NCBI RefSeq assembly: GCF_009909155.2
Contig: NZ_JAAAPM020000021.1
Coordinates: forward strand, 1 to 64,000
Direction of reading: 5' to 3'
Length of the DNA stretch: 64,000 nt
Source of the DNA: Flavobacterium undicola
GTDB lineage: Bacteria; Bacteroidota; Bacteroidia; Flavobacteriales; Flavobacteriaceae
Every line of letters starts with the position of its first letter. Positions within the stretch are counted from its first letter, which is position 1. The notes below the pieces were generated by a model. The model made no database searches, was not told the DNA's origin, and saw nothing but the letters and a program-made list of their open reading frames with translations. A program made the translations under genes and the position numbers. Below, in pieces: positions 33,978 to 42,912 of this stretch.

Positions 33978-35021
33978 ATGCAAATGGAGAAAAAAGACAT
34001 ACGAGCCTTATCTAAAGAAGAATTACGCAATTTTTTTGTTGCCAATAAGGATAAAGCATTTCGTGGAAATCAAGTTTACGAATGGTTGTGGAGCAAAGGA
34101 GCGCACAGTTTTGAAGATATGACTAATATCTCTAAAGAAACTCGTGGCATGCTGGAAGCTAACTTTGTTATCAATCACATCAAGGTGGATACAATGCAAC
34201 GTTCGGAAGATGGAACGGTAAAAAATGCTGTTCGTTTACACGATGGGTTGGTAGTGGAATCGGTATTGATTCCAACTGAAACGCGAACTACTGCTTGTGT
34301 TTCAAGTCAGGTGGGTTGTAGTTTAGATTGTAATTTTTGTGCTACTGCACGATTAAAAAGAATGCGTAATCTTGAACCTGCCGAAATTTACGATCAGGTT
34401 TTAGCTATTGACCGAGAAAGTCGTTTGTATTATAATCATCCTTTGTCGAATATTGTTTTTATGGGAATGGGAGAGCCGTTAATGAATTATAACAATGTTA
34501 TTAAGGCGATTAATATGATTACTTCAGAAGAAGGATTGGGGATGTCTCCAAAGCGAATTATGGTTTCTACTTCGGGGATTCCTAAGATAATAAAGAAAAT
34601 GGCTGATGATGAGGTAAAGTTTAAATTGGCCGTTTCTTTACATTCGGCAATTGATGAAATCAGAGCCCGAATTATGCCTTTTAGTAAAAATTTTCCATTA
34701 GCCGATTTGCGTGAAGCCTTAGAATATTGGTATCGAAAAACTAAAAGTAAGGTATCGTACGAATATGTGGTTTGGAAAGGAATCAATGATAATAAAGCCT
34801 CGGTGGATGCATTGGTTAAGTTTTGCAAATATGTCCCTTGTAAAGTCAACTTGATTGAATACAACCCAATTGATGATGGCGAATTTCAACAAGCTTCAGA
34901 AGAATCAATCAATGCTTATATTAAAGCACTTGAAGCTACTGGAATAGTGGTGAAAGTAAGGAGAAGTAGAGGTAAGGATATTGATGCGGCCTGTGGTCAG
35001 CTAGCAAATAAAGAAGCATAA
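33978..35021 (+). CDS. rlmN: Dual-specificity 23S rRNA/tRNA adenine-C2 methyltransferase
   Basis: A 347-residue radical-SAM enzyme that makes m2A2503 in 23S rRNA and m2A37 in some tRNAs. The CxxxCxxC cluster motif is CSLDCNFC, preceded by CVSSQVG. The C-terminal catalytic Cys is in IDAACGQL. Also seen: FMGMGEPLMN and VSTSGI. The start may be 33978 or 33984 (second Met, residue 3). A -7 element sits directly before it. A terminator follows the stop. Confidence 0.95.
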   Translation: MQMEKKDIRALSKEELRNFFVANKDKAFRGNQVYEWLWSKGAHSFEDMTNISKETRGMLEANFVINHIKVDTMQRSEDGTVKNAVRLHDGLVVESVLIPTETRTTACVSSQVGCSLDCNFCATARLKRMRNLEPAEIYDQVLAIDRESRLYYNHPLSNIVFMGMGEPLMNYNNVIKAINMITSEEGLGMSPKRIMVSTSGIPKIIKKMADDEVKFKLAVSLHSAIDEIRARIMPFSKNFPLADLREALEYWYRKTKSKVSYEYVVWKGINDNKASVDALVKFCKYVPCKVNLIEYNPIDDGEFQQASEESINAYIKALEATGIVVKVRRSRGKDIDAACGQLANKEA

Positions 35022-35050
35022 AAAAAGGAGTTCAATTTGAACTCCTTTTT
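35022..35050 (+). terminator. Terminator after rlmN
   Basis: AAAAAGGAGTTC (35022-35033) pairs with GAACTCCTTTTT (35039-35050) around a 5-nt loop. It also serves the convergent lipoprotein gene. Confidence 0.9.
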
Positions 35051-35073
35051 AGTTTTATAATTATAACAAGTGC

Positions 35074-35955
35074 TTAATTACCTAACGTAATTTGAGTAGC
35101 TGTACCACCATCAATAGATAACATAGCTAAATTATCACAAGCACCTTCTCCATAATTAATCGTTGCATAATGTGCGTTTTTAGAAAGTTTTAAAATTCCT
35201 GAAACTGGAAATGGCATAGGGTTTTGTAATAAACCACAGGCGGTTTTATGTACCAGTGGAGTGCTTGATTCAATTAAAGAGGTATAAACATTTCCATTAG
35301 GGTATGTCGTTGTAAATGTTCCATAAGTGGAAAATACATCATCTGTTGGACTTGTTCTTGTTGAGAATCCTGCTGTCATTTCCCTTACCCTGTTTCCGTT
35401 GCGCGTATAAGTTCCTTTAGAAGTTGTTAGCTTCATATTGGTCATTGTAAATGTGGTTTTTGGGTGTAAATCTACATTTAGGGTGCCAATCATTTCTCTT
35501 GTCCAGGTTGAAGTTCCTTCTATTTTATTGTCATTAATAGAAAAGTTAGAATAAGTAATGGTCATTGTTTTTGGGAATGTAGTTCCTCTGGTGCGGGTTA
35601 AAATAATTTTACCTTTTAAATAATGACCTCTGAATTTACAGGCAGTAGTTTCGGTTCCAAAAGTAATTGTCCAGACTCTAATTAAGTCAGTAGATCCTAA
35701 ATCACTGGTATGAATACAATCCGGTAATATGGAAGTGTAAATAGCAACGTTTTCCTTTCCGGTTGTAGAGCCTTCTGTTACTTCGTATTGGTCATCAGCA
35801 ATAACCGAAATGTCATCAAAGGAATCATCGACTTGTTGGTTTGTCGCAACATCGTTAGCTGATACATTGGATGTTTCTTGTTCGGAATCTTTAGAGCAGC
35901 TGGTGTAGGTCAAGCAACTCAATACCATACTTAAAAATAAAATTTTTGTTTTCAT
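35074..35955 (-). CDS. Hypothetical lipoprotein, probably surface-exposed
   Basis: A 293-residue protein with a type II signal: LTYTSC places the lipidated Cys at about 20, followed by SKDSEQE, an acidic run of the kind that sends lipoproteins to the surface in Bacteroidota. The mature protein is rich in Thr, Ser and Gly and predicted as beta strands (DLIRVWTITFGTETTACKFRG; TMTITYSNFSINDNK). No family is recognised. It stands alone and convergent with rlmN. Function unknown. Confidence 0.75.
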   Translation of the reverse strand: MKTKILFLSMVLSCLTYTSCSKDSEQETSNVSANDVATNQQVDDSFDDISVIADDQYEVTEGSTTGKENVAIYTSILPDCIHTSDLGSTDLIRVWTITFGTETTACKFRGHYLKGKIILTRTRGTTFPKTMTITYSNFSINDNKIEGTSTWTREMIGTLNVDLHPKTTFTMTNMKLTTSKGTYTRNGNRVREMTAGFSTRTSPTDDVFSTYGTFTTTYPNGNVYTSLIESSTPLVHKTACGLLQNPMPFPVSGILKLSKNAHYATINYGEGACDNLAMLSIDGGTATQITLGN

Positions 35956-36205
35956 AGCGAATGGGGTTTAAGGGTTCTTTTTTTGATAAATAAATTGATT
36001 AAAGGTTTAATTGTGGGGTAATTATCGAATAAAAATAATCAAATAATTCTAATGTTGTATATAATGTCGTTAAACTACATGATTAGATTTGTAGTACCGG
36101 TTTCTATAAGCATAATGAATGTTTTTTAGTAAATCGGATATCTTTTAGAAAGAACCAAAATAAGATACTTCTTTAGAAAGGGGTAGTTTTTTTTATTAAA
36201 AATAG

Positions 36206-36213
36206 TATATTTG
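36206..36213 (+). promoter_or_regulatory. -7 element of the polyprenyl synthase gene
   Basis: TATATTTG, matching TAnnTTTG, ends 9 bp before the ATG at 36222, so the leader is very short. Confidence 0.55.
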
Positions 36214-36221
36214 AAATCTGA

Positions 36222-37199
36222 ATGAATATTACTTCTCAAATAAAACAGCCCATTTTTAATGAAATGGAACTTTTCGAAAAAAAGTTCCACGAATCGATGT
36301 CTTCTAAAGTGGCGTTGTTAAACCGAATTACCTATTATATTGTAAACCGTAAAGGAAAACAAATGCGTCCGATGTTTGTTTTTTTGACGTCAAAAATGGT
36401 TTCGGGTGGGATTGTCAATGAAAGAACTTATCGTGGAGCCTCTGTTATCGAGTTGATTCATACCGCCACTTTGGTGCATGATGATGTAGTAGATGATAGC
36501 AACAGGCGAAGAGGTTTCTTTTCTATTAATGCCTTGTGGAAAAATAAAATTGCAGTTTTGGTGGGTGATTATCTACTTTCAAAAGGATTGTTGCTTTCTA
36601 TAGACAATGGCGATTTTGATTTACTGCGTATTATTTCGGTTGCTGTTCGCGAAATGAGCGAAGGCGAATTACTCCAAATTGAAAAAGCCAGAAGACTCGA
36701 TATTACCGAAGCGGTGTATTATGAAATTATCCGTCAAAAAACGGCTACTCTTATTGCTGCATGTTGCGCTCTTGGTGCAAAATCGGTTATTGAAGATGAA
36801 ATTCAGGTCGAGAATATGCGCAAGTTTGGCGAATTAATCGGAATGGCTTTTCAAATAAAAGATGATTTGTTCGATTATACCGATGAAGCTATTGGGAAAC
36901 CAACAGGTATCGACATCAAAGAGCAAAAAATGACCTTGCCTTTAATTCATGTTTTGAATCACTGTACTTCAAAAGAAAAAAGTTGGTTGATCAATTCGAT
37001 AAAAAATCACAATAAAGACAAGAAACGAGTTAAAGAAGTGATTGCTTTCGTGAAAAACAATAACGGCTTGATTTATGCCGAAAATAAAATGGTCGAATTT
37101 CAACAGGAAGCACTTCAGCTTTTAGACCATTATCCCAATTCAGAATTTAAAGAAGCTTTGATTTTGATGGTGAATTATGTTATCGAAAGGAAAAAATAA
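36222..37199 (+). CDS. Polyprenyl diphosphate synthase (octaprenyl/hexaprenyl type)
   Basis: A 325-residue trans-prenyltransferase that lengthens farnesyl diphosphate, probably for the quinone side chain. The first Asp-rich motif is VHDDVVDDSNRRRG and the second is IKDDLFDYTDE with FQIKDDL before it. Other conserved parts are KGKQMRPMF and GDYLLSKG. The position of bulky residues before the first motif (HTATLVHDD) does not settle chain length by eye. The gene is single; the intergenic after it is AT-rich. Confidence 0.92.
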   Translation: MNITSQIKQPIFNEMELFEKKFHESMSSKVALLNRITYYIVNRKGKQMRPMFVFLTSKMVSGGIVNERTYRGASVIELIHTATLVHDDVVDDSNRRRGFFSINALWKNKIAVLVGDYLLSKGLLLSIDNGDFDLLRIISVAVREMSEGELLQIEKARRLDITEAVYYEIIRQKTATLIAACCALGAKSVIEDEIQVENMRKFGELIGMAFQIKDDLFDYTDEAIGKPTGIDIKEQKMTLPLIHVLNHCTSKEKSWLINSIKNHNKDKKRVKEVIAFVKNNNGLIYAENKMVEFQQEALQLLDHYPNSEFKEALILMVNYVIERKK

Positions 37200-37367
37200 G
37201 CAATTTCAATAACAAAAATCAATTTCAAAAGGCAAATTCGAATTAAGACTTGGATTTTCTATAGAAATTTTTTTGTCGAAATAATAAAACAAATTCTTTG
37301 TCAGCTATTGATTTTATTGCATTTTTTGATTTTTAAATTATAAAACCAAAATAAATCTACTTCTCAT

Positions 37368-37395
37368 GCAACCTTTTTGCATTGTCAATCGTCTA
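37368..37395 (+). promoter_or_regulatory. ECF-type promoter of the sigma factor operon
   Basis: GCAACC (37368-37373) and CGTCTA (37390-37395) are separated by 16 bp, the -35/-10 arrangement of ECF sigma factors (AAC and CGTC cores). No TAnnTTTG is found at the same place. The operon therefore probably makes its own sigma factor its activator. Confidence 0.65.
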
Positions 37396-37422
37396 TGCTA
37401 ATAGAAACACTTTATAAAAATT

Positions 37423-37983
37423 TTGAAAGTAATCAACTTACATCAGCAGGAAAACGAACTAATCCAGTTAGCGGTCGAAAATAATCGACAAGCTCAACAA
37501 AAGATTTATACTCAGTTTTCACCAAAAATGTTAAGCGTTTGCCGTCAATACATAAAAGACATTCATCAGGCCGAAGATATCATGATTACTGCTTTTATGA
37601 AAGTGTTTACCAATTTGAAGAATTTTCAGCACAAAGGAAGTTTCGAAGGTTGGATAAGACGAATTATGGTAAACGAATGTATTTCATTTATCAGAGTTCA
37701 CAAAAAGCTCAAATATATTGAAGAGGAGGATTATTTCGAGGAAAGTTTTAACCCCATAGAAAGTCAGTTTTCGGTAGCCGATATTCAGTTTTTGATAGAC
37801 AGTTTGCCAGATGGTTATAAAATAGTTTTCAATTTATATGCTATTGAAGGATATAAACATCAGGAAATTGCCAATATATTGGGCATTAATGAAGGGACGT
37901 CAAAATCGCAATTGTCACATGCAAGAAAGCTGTTGCAAGGACAAATTAACAAGTTGAAAAAGTATAGCAATGGAACCGAATAA
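37423..37983 (+). CDS. ECF-type RNA polymerase sigma factor
   Basis: A 186-residue sigma-70 family, extracytoplasmic-function type, with region 2 (FSPKMLSVCRQYIKDIHQAEDIM, then GSFEGWIRRIMVNEC) and region 4 helix-turn-helix (YKHQEIANILGINEGTSKSQLSHAR). The start is TTG at 37423; no ATG is available near it and the N-terminus matches sigma family length. It is followed, with a 14-bp overlap, by a membrane protein that may be its anti-sigma factor. The ECF-type promoter upstream suggests autoregulation. Confidence 0.9.
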   Translation: MKVINLHQQENELIQLAVENNRQAQQKIYTQFSPKMLSVCRQYIKDIHQAEDIMITAFMKVFTNLKNFQHKGSFEGWIRRIMVNECISFIRVHKKLKYIEEEDYFEESFNPIESQFSVADIQFLIDSLPDGYKIVFNLYAIEGYKHQEIANILGINEGTSKSQLSHARKLLQGQINKLKKYSNGTE

Positions 37984-38659
37984 ATTAGAAACGCAGTTCA
38001 GGGAACAATTGAATTCCCGTGAAATCAAGCCGTCAGAAATGGCTTGGACAAAACTGGATGCAATGCTTTCGGCTGCGGAAAAACCTAAAGCTAAATTCCC
38101 TTGGTTGTATGTGGCAGCAAGTTTTGCGGGTTTGTTGTTGATTGGGACAGTGTATTTTACTTCACAAGAAAATACAATAGAAAATCAGAAAAATGGAGTA
38201 GTAATTCAGAATCCGGTTGCTCCTAAAGCTAAATTGAAGCCCTTGGATTCAGTTCATTTAAAAATTGAGAAAAAAGAATCTGTAGTTCAAGTAGTTCAAA
38301 AGTCGGTTTCAAAAAGCAACCAACCTTCTGAGTTAAAACAAGAATCAATAATCGTTAAAAATAATCAAAATCAAAATCAAGTAGCCGGGCTTTCAATCAT
38401 CAATCAAAAAACAGAACAGGAATCGATTTCCTTACAAACAAATGCTGTTACAGTTGACGAACTGTTAGCAAGAGTTGATAAATCGGCAAGATTAAATAAT
38501 CAAACTAATCCAAATTTGCAAGTGCATGTTAATCCAAATCAATTGTTGCAACAAGTAGATAACGATTTGGAACCTTCTTATCGACAAAATGTATTTAGTA
38601 AAGTTGCTGAAAATTTTAAGGCAGTTAAAGATGCTTTTGTTAATAGAAACAAAGAATAA
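37970..38659 (+). CDS. Putative anti-sigma-like membrane protein
   Basis: A 229-residue protein: a soluble N-terminal part of about 40 residues (SREIKPSEMAWTKLDAML), one membrane helix (WLYVAASFAGLLLIGTVYFT, about 44-63) and a polar C-terminal part rich in Gln, Asn, Lys and Ser. The topology is like that of anti-sigma proteins, though no ZAS motif is present. The overlap with the sigma gene (14 bp) points to coupled translation. Function is inferred from context; family unknown. Confidence 0.6.
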   Translation: MEPNKLETQFREQLNSREIKPSEMAWTKLDAMLSAAEKPKAKFPWLYVAASFAGLLLIGTVYFTSQENTIENQKNGVVIQNPVAPKAKLKPLDSVHLKIEKKESVVQVVQKSVSKSNQPSELKQESIIVKNNQNQNQVAGLSIINQKTEQESISLQTNAVTVDELLARVDKSARLNNQTNPNLQVHVNPNQLLQQVDNDLEPSYRQNVFSKVAENFKAVKDAFVNRNKE

Positions 38660-38691
38660 TAAAACCAACAATATTTTAAAAATAAATTATT

Positions 38692-40029
38692 ATGAGAAAT
38701 TTTACCGTTTACTTAGTGTTATTGCTATGTCTTTTTGTGAGTGAAATTAAAGCGCAGGAGACTTTTGACCAAGCTTGGGAAAAATTTAGAGTTCAACAAA
38801 GTGAAATTCGTAAAGAAGAAGAAGAAATATTTACTGAAGAAGTTGAAAGATTAAGAGACAAGCTCAAGAATCGTCTGATTTCCAAAGATGAATTCAAAGA
38901 GCAAAAAATAGTTTTGGAAAACAATAAGGAAAAAAACATTTATGCAATAGACAGCATCAACATTAAAATAATAAGGCAACAGTTCCCAGAATTAGGTGAA
39001 AAGACTTTTGAAGGGAGGGCTGAGCAGATTTCAATCGGAATTAAAATGGATGTCTATGAAGAAAAAAAAATGTTGAAACGAGAGATTGATGCAGTGGATA
39101 AAGAGCTTATCAATGGAAAAATTTCTAAAGAACAGGCAGAAGAAAAAAAGTTAAAGTTAGCTGAGATTAGAGCAAAAAATATTGAAGAAAAAGTAAAAAT
39201 TCATCAAAAAGCTTTGGATAAATTGATACAAGATGATATAGATGGTAAAATACATAAACAATTTGGTAACAGAAATAGAGTAACAATGCCATTAAAGAAT
39301 GTCCAAAACTCGAATATTGGGCATCATCGTGACCTTGTTCTGCCAGCGATGAAGTATTATAAAGGGCAAAAAGATAAAGACAGTCAGCAAAATCAAAGAA
39401 CGTCCACTCAGTTAGTTTTTGCCATAGGAGCTAACAATTTAGTAACTGATAAAGCTATAGCTAATTCTGATTTTAAGTATTGGGGTTCTCGTTTTTACGA
39501 ATGGGGTTTGACTTATAATACGCGAATATTTAAAAACGATAATTTATTGCATGCAAAATATGGTTTGTCGGTAGTGTATAATAATTTACGTCCAACAGAC
39601 AATCGTAATTTTGTAACAAATGATAATCAGACCAATCTTGTAGTAAATCCAGTTGATTTAAAAGATTCCCGCTTTAGAAATGTAAATTTAGTATTTCCAA
39701 TACATTTAGAGTTTGATTTTACTAAACCGGAGATCAAAAATGATAAAACGTATTTTAAATCTCATAATAGTTTTAGGTTGGGGATAGGTGGTTATTTTGG
39801 GACAAACTTAAAATCAAAACAAATTATTAAATATGATTTGGATGGATATAAAACGGTAGATAGAACACGTGGAGATTTTAATGCAACTAATTTTATCTAC
39901 GGTTTGAGCACTTATGTAGGTTATAAAGCGACTAGTTTGTATTTGAAATACGATTTAAATCCTTTGTTTAAAGATAATTTAGTAAAACAAAACAATGTTT
40001 CTTTAGGATTGCGATTTGATTTTAATTAG
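38692..40029 (+). CDS. Exported protein with coiled coil and outer-membrane barrel C-terminus
   Basis: A 445-residue protein with signal peptide (FTVYLVLLLCLFVSEIKAQE). Residues 25-200 are highly charged and alpha-helical, probably coiled coil (Glu/Lys-rich, IRKEEEEIFTEEVERLRDKL). Residues 240-445 look like an outer-membrane beta barrel, with alternating strands and a final aromatic residue region (NNVSLGLRFDFN). It follows the anti-sigma-like gene by 32 bp, so it is in the sigma operon and may be its main target. No family recognised. Confidence 0.65.
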   Translation: MRNFTVYLVLLLCLFVSEIKAQETFDQAWEKFRVQQSEIRKEEEEIFTEEVERLRDKLKNRLISKDEFKEQKIVLENNKEKNIYAIDSINIKIIRQQFPELGEKTFEGRAEQISIGIKMDVYEEKKMLKREIDAVDKELINGKISKEQAEEKKLKLAEIRAKNIEEKVKIHQKALDKLIQDDIDGKIHKQFGNRNRVTMPLKNVQNSNIGHHRDLVLPAMKYYKGQKDKDSQQNQRTSTQLVFAIGANNLVTDKAIANSDFKYWGSRFYEWGLTYNTRIFKNDNLLHAKYGLSVVYNNLRPTDNRNFVTNDNQTNLVVNPVDLKDSRFRNVNLVFPIHLEFDFTKPEIKNDKTYFKSHNSFRLGIGGYFGTNLKSKQIIKYDLDGYKTVDRTRGDFNATNFIYGLSTYVGYKATSLYLKYDLNPLFKDNLVKQNNVSLGLRFDFN

Positions 40030-40046
40030 TTTTAGTTCTTTTTAGT

Positions 40047-40079
40047 AACCCTTTCAGAGTTTCAAACTCTGAAAGGGTT
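40047..40079. terminator. Palindromic terminator after the sigma operon
   Basis: A 16-bp arm (40047-40062) and its reverse complement (40064-40079) are separated by a single base, so the loop opens from the stem. A T-rich stretch follows. Similar palindromes recur in Flavobacterium intergenic DNA, from memory. Confidence 0.7.
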
Positions 40080-40098
40080 TAAGTTTTTAAATACTTTG

Positions 40099-40106
40099 TA
40101 TCTTTG
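40099..40106 (+). promoter_or_regulatory. -7 element of dnaG
   Basis: TATCTTTG matches TAnnTTTG, 27 bp before the TTG start of dnaG. Confidence 0.5.
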
Positions 40107-40133
40107 ATGCTTTCCAACTTTATCCCTTAAAAA

Positions 40134-42188
40134 TTGATTTCAAAAGCTACCATAGATACTGTTTTCGAAACTGCTCGAGTAGAGGAGGTTATTGGCGATT
40201 TTGTTAATTTAAAACGCGCAGGGAGTAACTTCAAAGGCTTGAGTCCGTTTTCTGATGAGCGTTCTCCGTCGTTTATGGTTTCTCCTGCAAAAGGGATTTG
40301 GAAAGATTTTAGTACAGGAAAGGGAGGGAATTCCGTTAAATTCCTAATGGAGCACTCTCAATTTACGTACCCGGAAGCCATTCGATATTTGGCTAATAAG
40401 TACAATATTGAGATTGAAGAAACTGAGCAGACTGATGCTGAAAAAGCCAATACAGATACTCGTGAAAGTATGTATTTGGTATCGGAATTTGCAAAAGAGT
40501 ATTTTCATAAAACACTTTTAAATAGCGAAGAAGGAAAAGCAATTGGGCTTTCATATTTTAAGGAAAGAGGTTTTACAGCCGATACAATCAAAAAGTTTAG
40601 TTTAGGATATTCGCCTGAAACTTGGGACGCGTTAACTAAAGAAGCCTTGGGTAAAGGGTATAAGTTGGAGTTTCTGGAAAGCACCGGTTTGACAATTGCT
40701 AGAGAAGATCGTCCTTTTGACCGTTTTAAAGCTCGTGTCATGTTTCCTATACAAAGTATGTCGGGACGTGTTTTGGGTTTTGGTGGTCGTATTTTAACAA
40801 ACGATAAAAAAGCGGCTAAATACTTAAACTCGCCTGAAAGTGATATCTATCATAAGAGTAAAGTACTGTACGGTATTTATCAAGCCAAGCAATCTATTGC
40901 CAAATTAAATAATTGTTATTTGGTTGAGGGGTATACTGATGTTATTCAATTTAACCAGGCAGGAATAGAGAATGTAGTAGCTTCTTCGGGAACGGCTTTA
41001 ACGCCAGATCAAATTCGCTTGGTGAATCGTCTGACAAAAAACATTACAGTGCTTTTTGATGGTGATGCTGCAGGATTGCGCGCTTCTCTTCGTGGAATCG
41101 ATTTGATTCTCGAGGAAGGAATGAATGTAAGAGTATGTAGTTTTCCTGATGGAGAAGATCCGGATAGTTTTGCTAAAAAAACTTCACATGATGATTTGGT
41201 GGCTTATTTAGAAAATAATGCCAAAGATTTTATACAGTTTAAGGCGTCACTCTTGATGAAAGATGCTCATAATGATCCTATAAAGAAAGCCGATTTAATT
41301 CGGGATATGGTTACTAGTATTTCTAAAATTCCGGATCGTATTCAGCGTGAAATTTATACGCAAGAATGTGCCAGAATTATGGATATTTCTGAGCAGGTGT
41401 TGGTGAGTACTTTGGCTCAGTTGATTCAAAAAGATGTTGCTGAAGTTACTAAAAAGCAAAAGCAGGAACAAAAACCTTTTGAAGTTTATAGAAACCAAAA
41501 CCCAAAAAATACGGGGTATTCAGGTGGAGATCCAGAAGATCCGAGATTTGGTCCGCCGGAGGATTATCCGGGAGAACCGGGATATCCAAGCGAGCCGACA
41601 GAAAAAGTAGATATTCTTTATCGTTTAGAACGAAAGGTTATTGAGATTTTATTGCTTTATGGAAATAAAACAGAACAATTTGAAGATGTTTTGATGAAGT
41701 CAAATGAAGATGGCGAAATCGTGAATGTCTCTGAAATGAAGTCTTATAAAGTTTTTCAACGTATCTATTTGAGTTTGCAAGAAGATGAGGTGGAGTTAGC
41801 TAACCCTTTGTTTCGCGAAATTTTCAACAATTTGATAAACTATTATCTTCAAAATGATTCTTTTAGTCTAGAACAGTATTTGATGCATTTGCCAACTGAA
41901 TTTGCTCAAGAAGTTACAGATATTTTGATGGAAGATGAGCAATTAGTTTTGCATGACTGGGAAGGTCAAAATATTTTTCCTAAAACAAAACAGGATACTA
42001 TAAGTCAAAATGTTTCTGAAACCATTTTAACTTTAAGATGGTATTTAGTAGGACGAATTATAGACGAATTAAAAAACTCCATATCACCTGATAAGGATAA
42101 TATGGAGTCTATGATTATGATAAAAGATTATAATGAACTTACTCGTGCTTTTTCAAAAAAGCTGGGTAGGGTCATGTCTCGTTTTTAA
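40134..42188 (+). CDS. dnaG: DNA primase, with degenerate zinc-binding domain
   Basis: A 684-residue primase that lays RNA primers for replication. The start is TTG at 40134. In the N-terminal CHC2 domain (about 33-70) the fold motif is kept but the four zinc ligands of the E. coli enzyme are replaced (by alignment by eye: S37, S40, D58, T61). The TOPRIM domain has LVEGYTDVIQFNQAG (Glu) and LFDGDAAGLRAS (Asp) and the catalytic SSGTALT region. The C-terminal part is a helicase-binding domain. A Gly/Pro-rich linker (NPKNTGYSGGDPEDP) lies near 455-485. It ends 1 bp before the convergent response regulator gene. Confidence 0.94.
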   Translation: MISKATIDTVFETARVEEVIGDFVNLKRAGSNFKGLSPFSDERSPSFMVSPAKGIWKDFSTGKGGNSVKFLMEHSQFTYPEAIRYLANKYNIEIEETEQTDAEKANTDTRESMYLVSEFAKEYFHKTLLNSEEGKAIGLSYFKERGFTADTIKKFSLGYSPETWDALTKEALGKGYKLEFLESTGLTIAREDRPFDRFKARVMFPIQSMSGRVLGFGGRILTNDKKAAKYLNSPESDIYHKSKVLYGIYQAKQSIAKLNNCYLVEGYTDVIQFNQAGIENVVASSGTALTPDQIRLVNRLTKNITVLFDGDAAGLRASLRGIDLILEEGMNVRVCSFPDGEDPDSFAKKTSHDDLVAYLENNAKDFIQFKASLLMKDAHNDPIKKADLIRDMVTSISKIPDRIQREIYTQECARIMDISEQVLVSTLAQLIQKDVAEVTKKQKQEQKPFEVYRNQNPKNTGYSGGDPEDPRFGPPEDYPGEPGYPSEPTEKVDILYRLERKVIEILLLYGNKTEQFEDVLMKSNEDGEIVNVSEMKSYKVFQRIYLSLQEDEVELANPLFREIFNNLINYYLQNDSFSLEQYLMHLPTEFAQEVTDILMEDEQLVLHDWEGQNIFPKTKQDTISQNVSETILTLRWYLVGRIIDELKNSISPDKDNMESMIMIKDYNELTRAFSKKLGRVMSRF

Positions 42189-42189
42189 A

Positions 42190-42819
42190 TTAAACGATTT
42201 CTAAAGTTTTAGCTTTGTTTACTAAGTCAACTAAATTAGTAACATTTAGTTTAGTTAATAAACGTAATTTGTAAGTACTGATGGTTTTTTCGTTCAAACC
42301 TAAGATTTCAGCAATCTCGTGATTTTTCTTTCCACCACTTAAATAACGTAAAACCTCTACCTCACGGTTAGAAAGTTTACGGTACAAACGTTCGCTTTTA
42401 CTTTGTTTTGCAATTAAAGCCAGGTTTTTCTTAACGGTTTCATTCATGATAATTTTACCTTGATGAACTTTGATAATAGATTGTCCTAATGTCTCTAATT
42501 TTTCTTTTTTATGAACATATCCAGATACTCCAGCTTTGATAGCATTAGGAGCATAGATTTGCTCAGAAAGTCCACTAAAAATAATAATTTTAGTTTTAGG
42601 GAAATTCTTTAAAAGCGATTTTACTTCAAATATGCTCGAAAGACCTTCAAGTTCTAAGTCTAAGACCAGAACATCAATTTCTTTTGTTAGGAGAATATCT
42701 CGAATCATCAAAAAACTACCAACATTGGCAGTTAATGATATGTCTGAATGGTCTTTGAAGTACGATTTAACTCCAAAATGCACTACCGGAAAATTATCGG
42801 CTAGACAAACTTTAATCAT
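42190..42819 (-). CDS. Orphan NarL/LuxR-type response regulator
   Basis: A 209-residue response regulator. The receiver domain has the acidic pair after VCLADNFP, the phosphate-accepting Asp in DVLVLDLELEG and the conserved Lys in VHKKEK. The C-terminal helix-turn-helix is SNREVEVLRYLSGGKKNHEIAEILGLNEKTISTYKLRLLTKLNV, of the LuxR type. No histidine kinase is nearby. Its end almost touches dnaG's stop. Confidence 0.9.
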   Translation of the reverse strand: MIKVCLADNFPVVHFGVKSYFKDHSDISLTANVGSFLMIRDILLTKEIDVLVLDLELEGLSSIFEVKSLLKNFPKTKIIIFSGLSEQIYAPNAIKAGVSGYVHKKEKLETLGQSIIKVHQGKIIMNETVKKNLALIAKQSKSERLYRKLSNREVEVLRYLSGGKKNHEIAEILGLNEKTISTYKLRLLTKLNVTNLVDLVNKAKTLEIV

Positions 42820-42912
42820 GATTTTTTTTTTTAGGGTTGTTTTTGTGTGAATTCTATATATAAATTTAGGAAAAAAAAAGGAATAATGCTATTTTTTATA
42901 GATAAAATAGTA

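Noticed and set aside
34487..34864. 125-residue frame on the minus strand
   Set aside because: It is antisense to rlmN.
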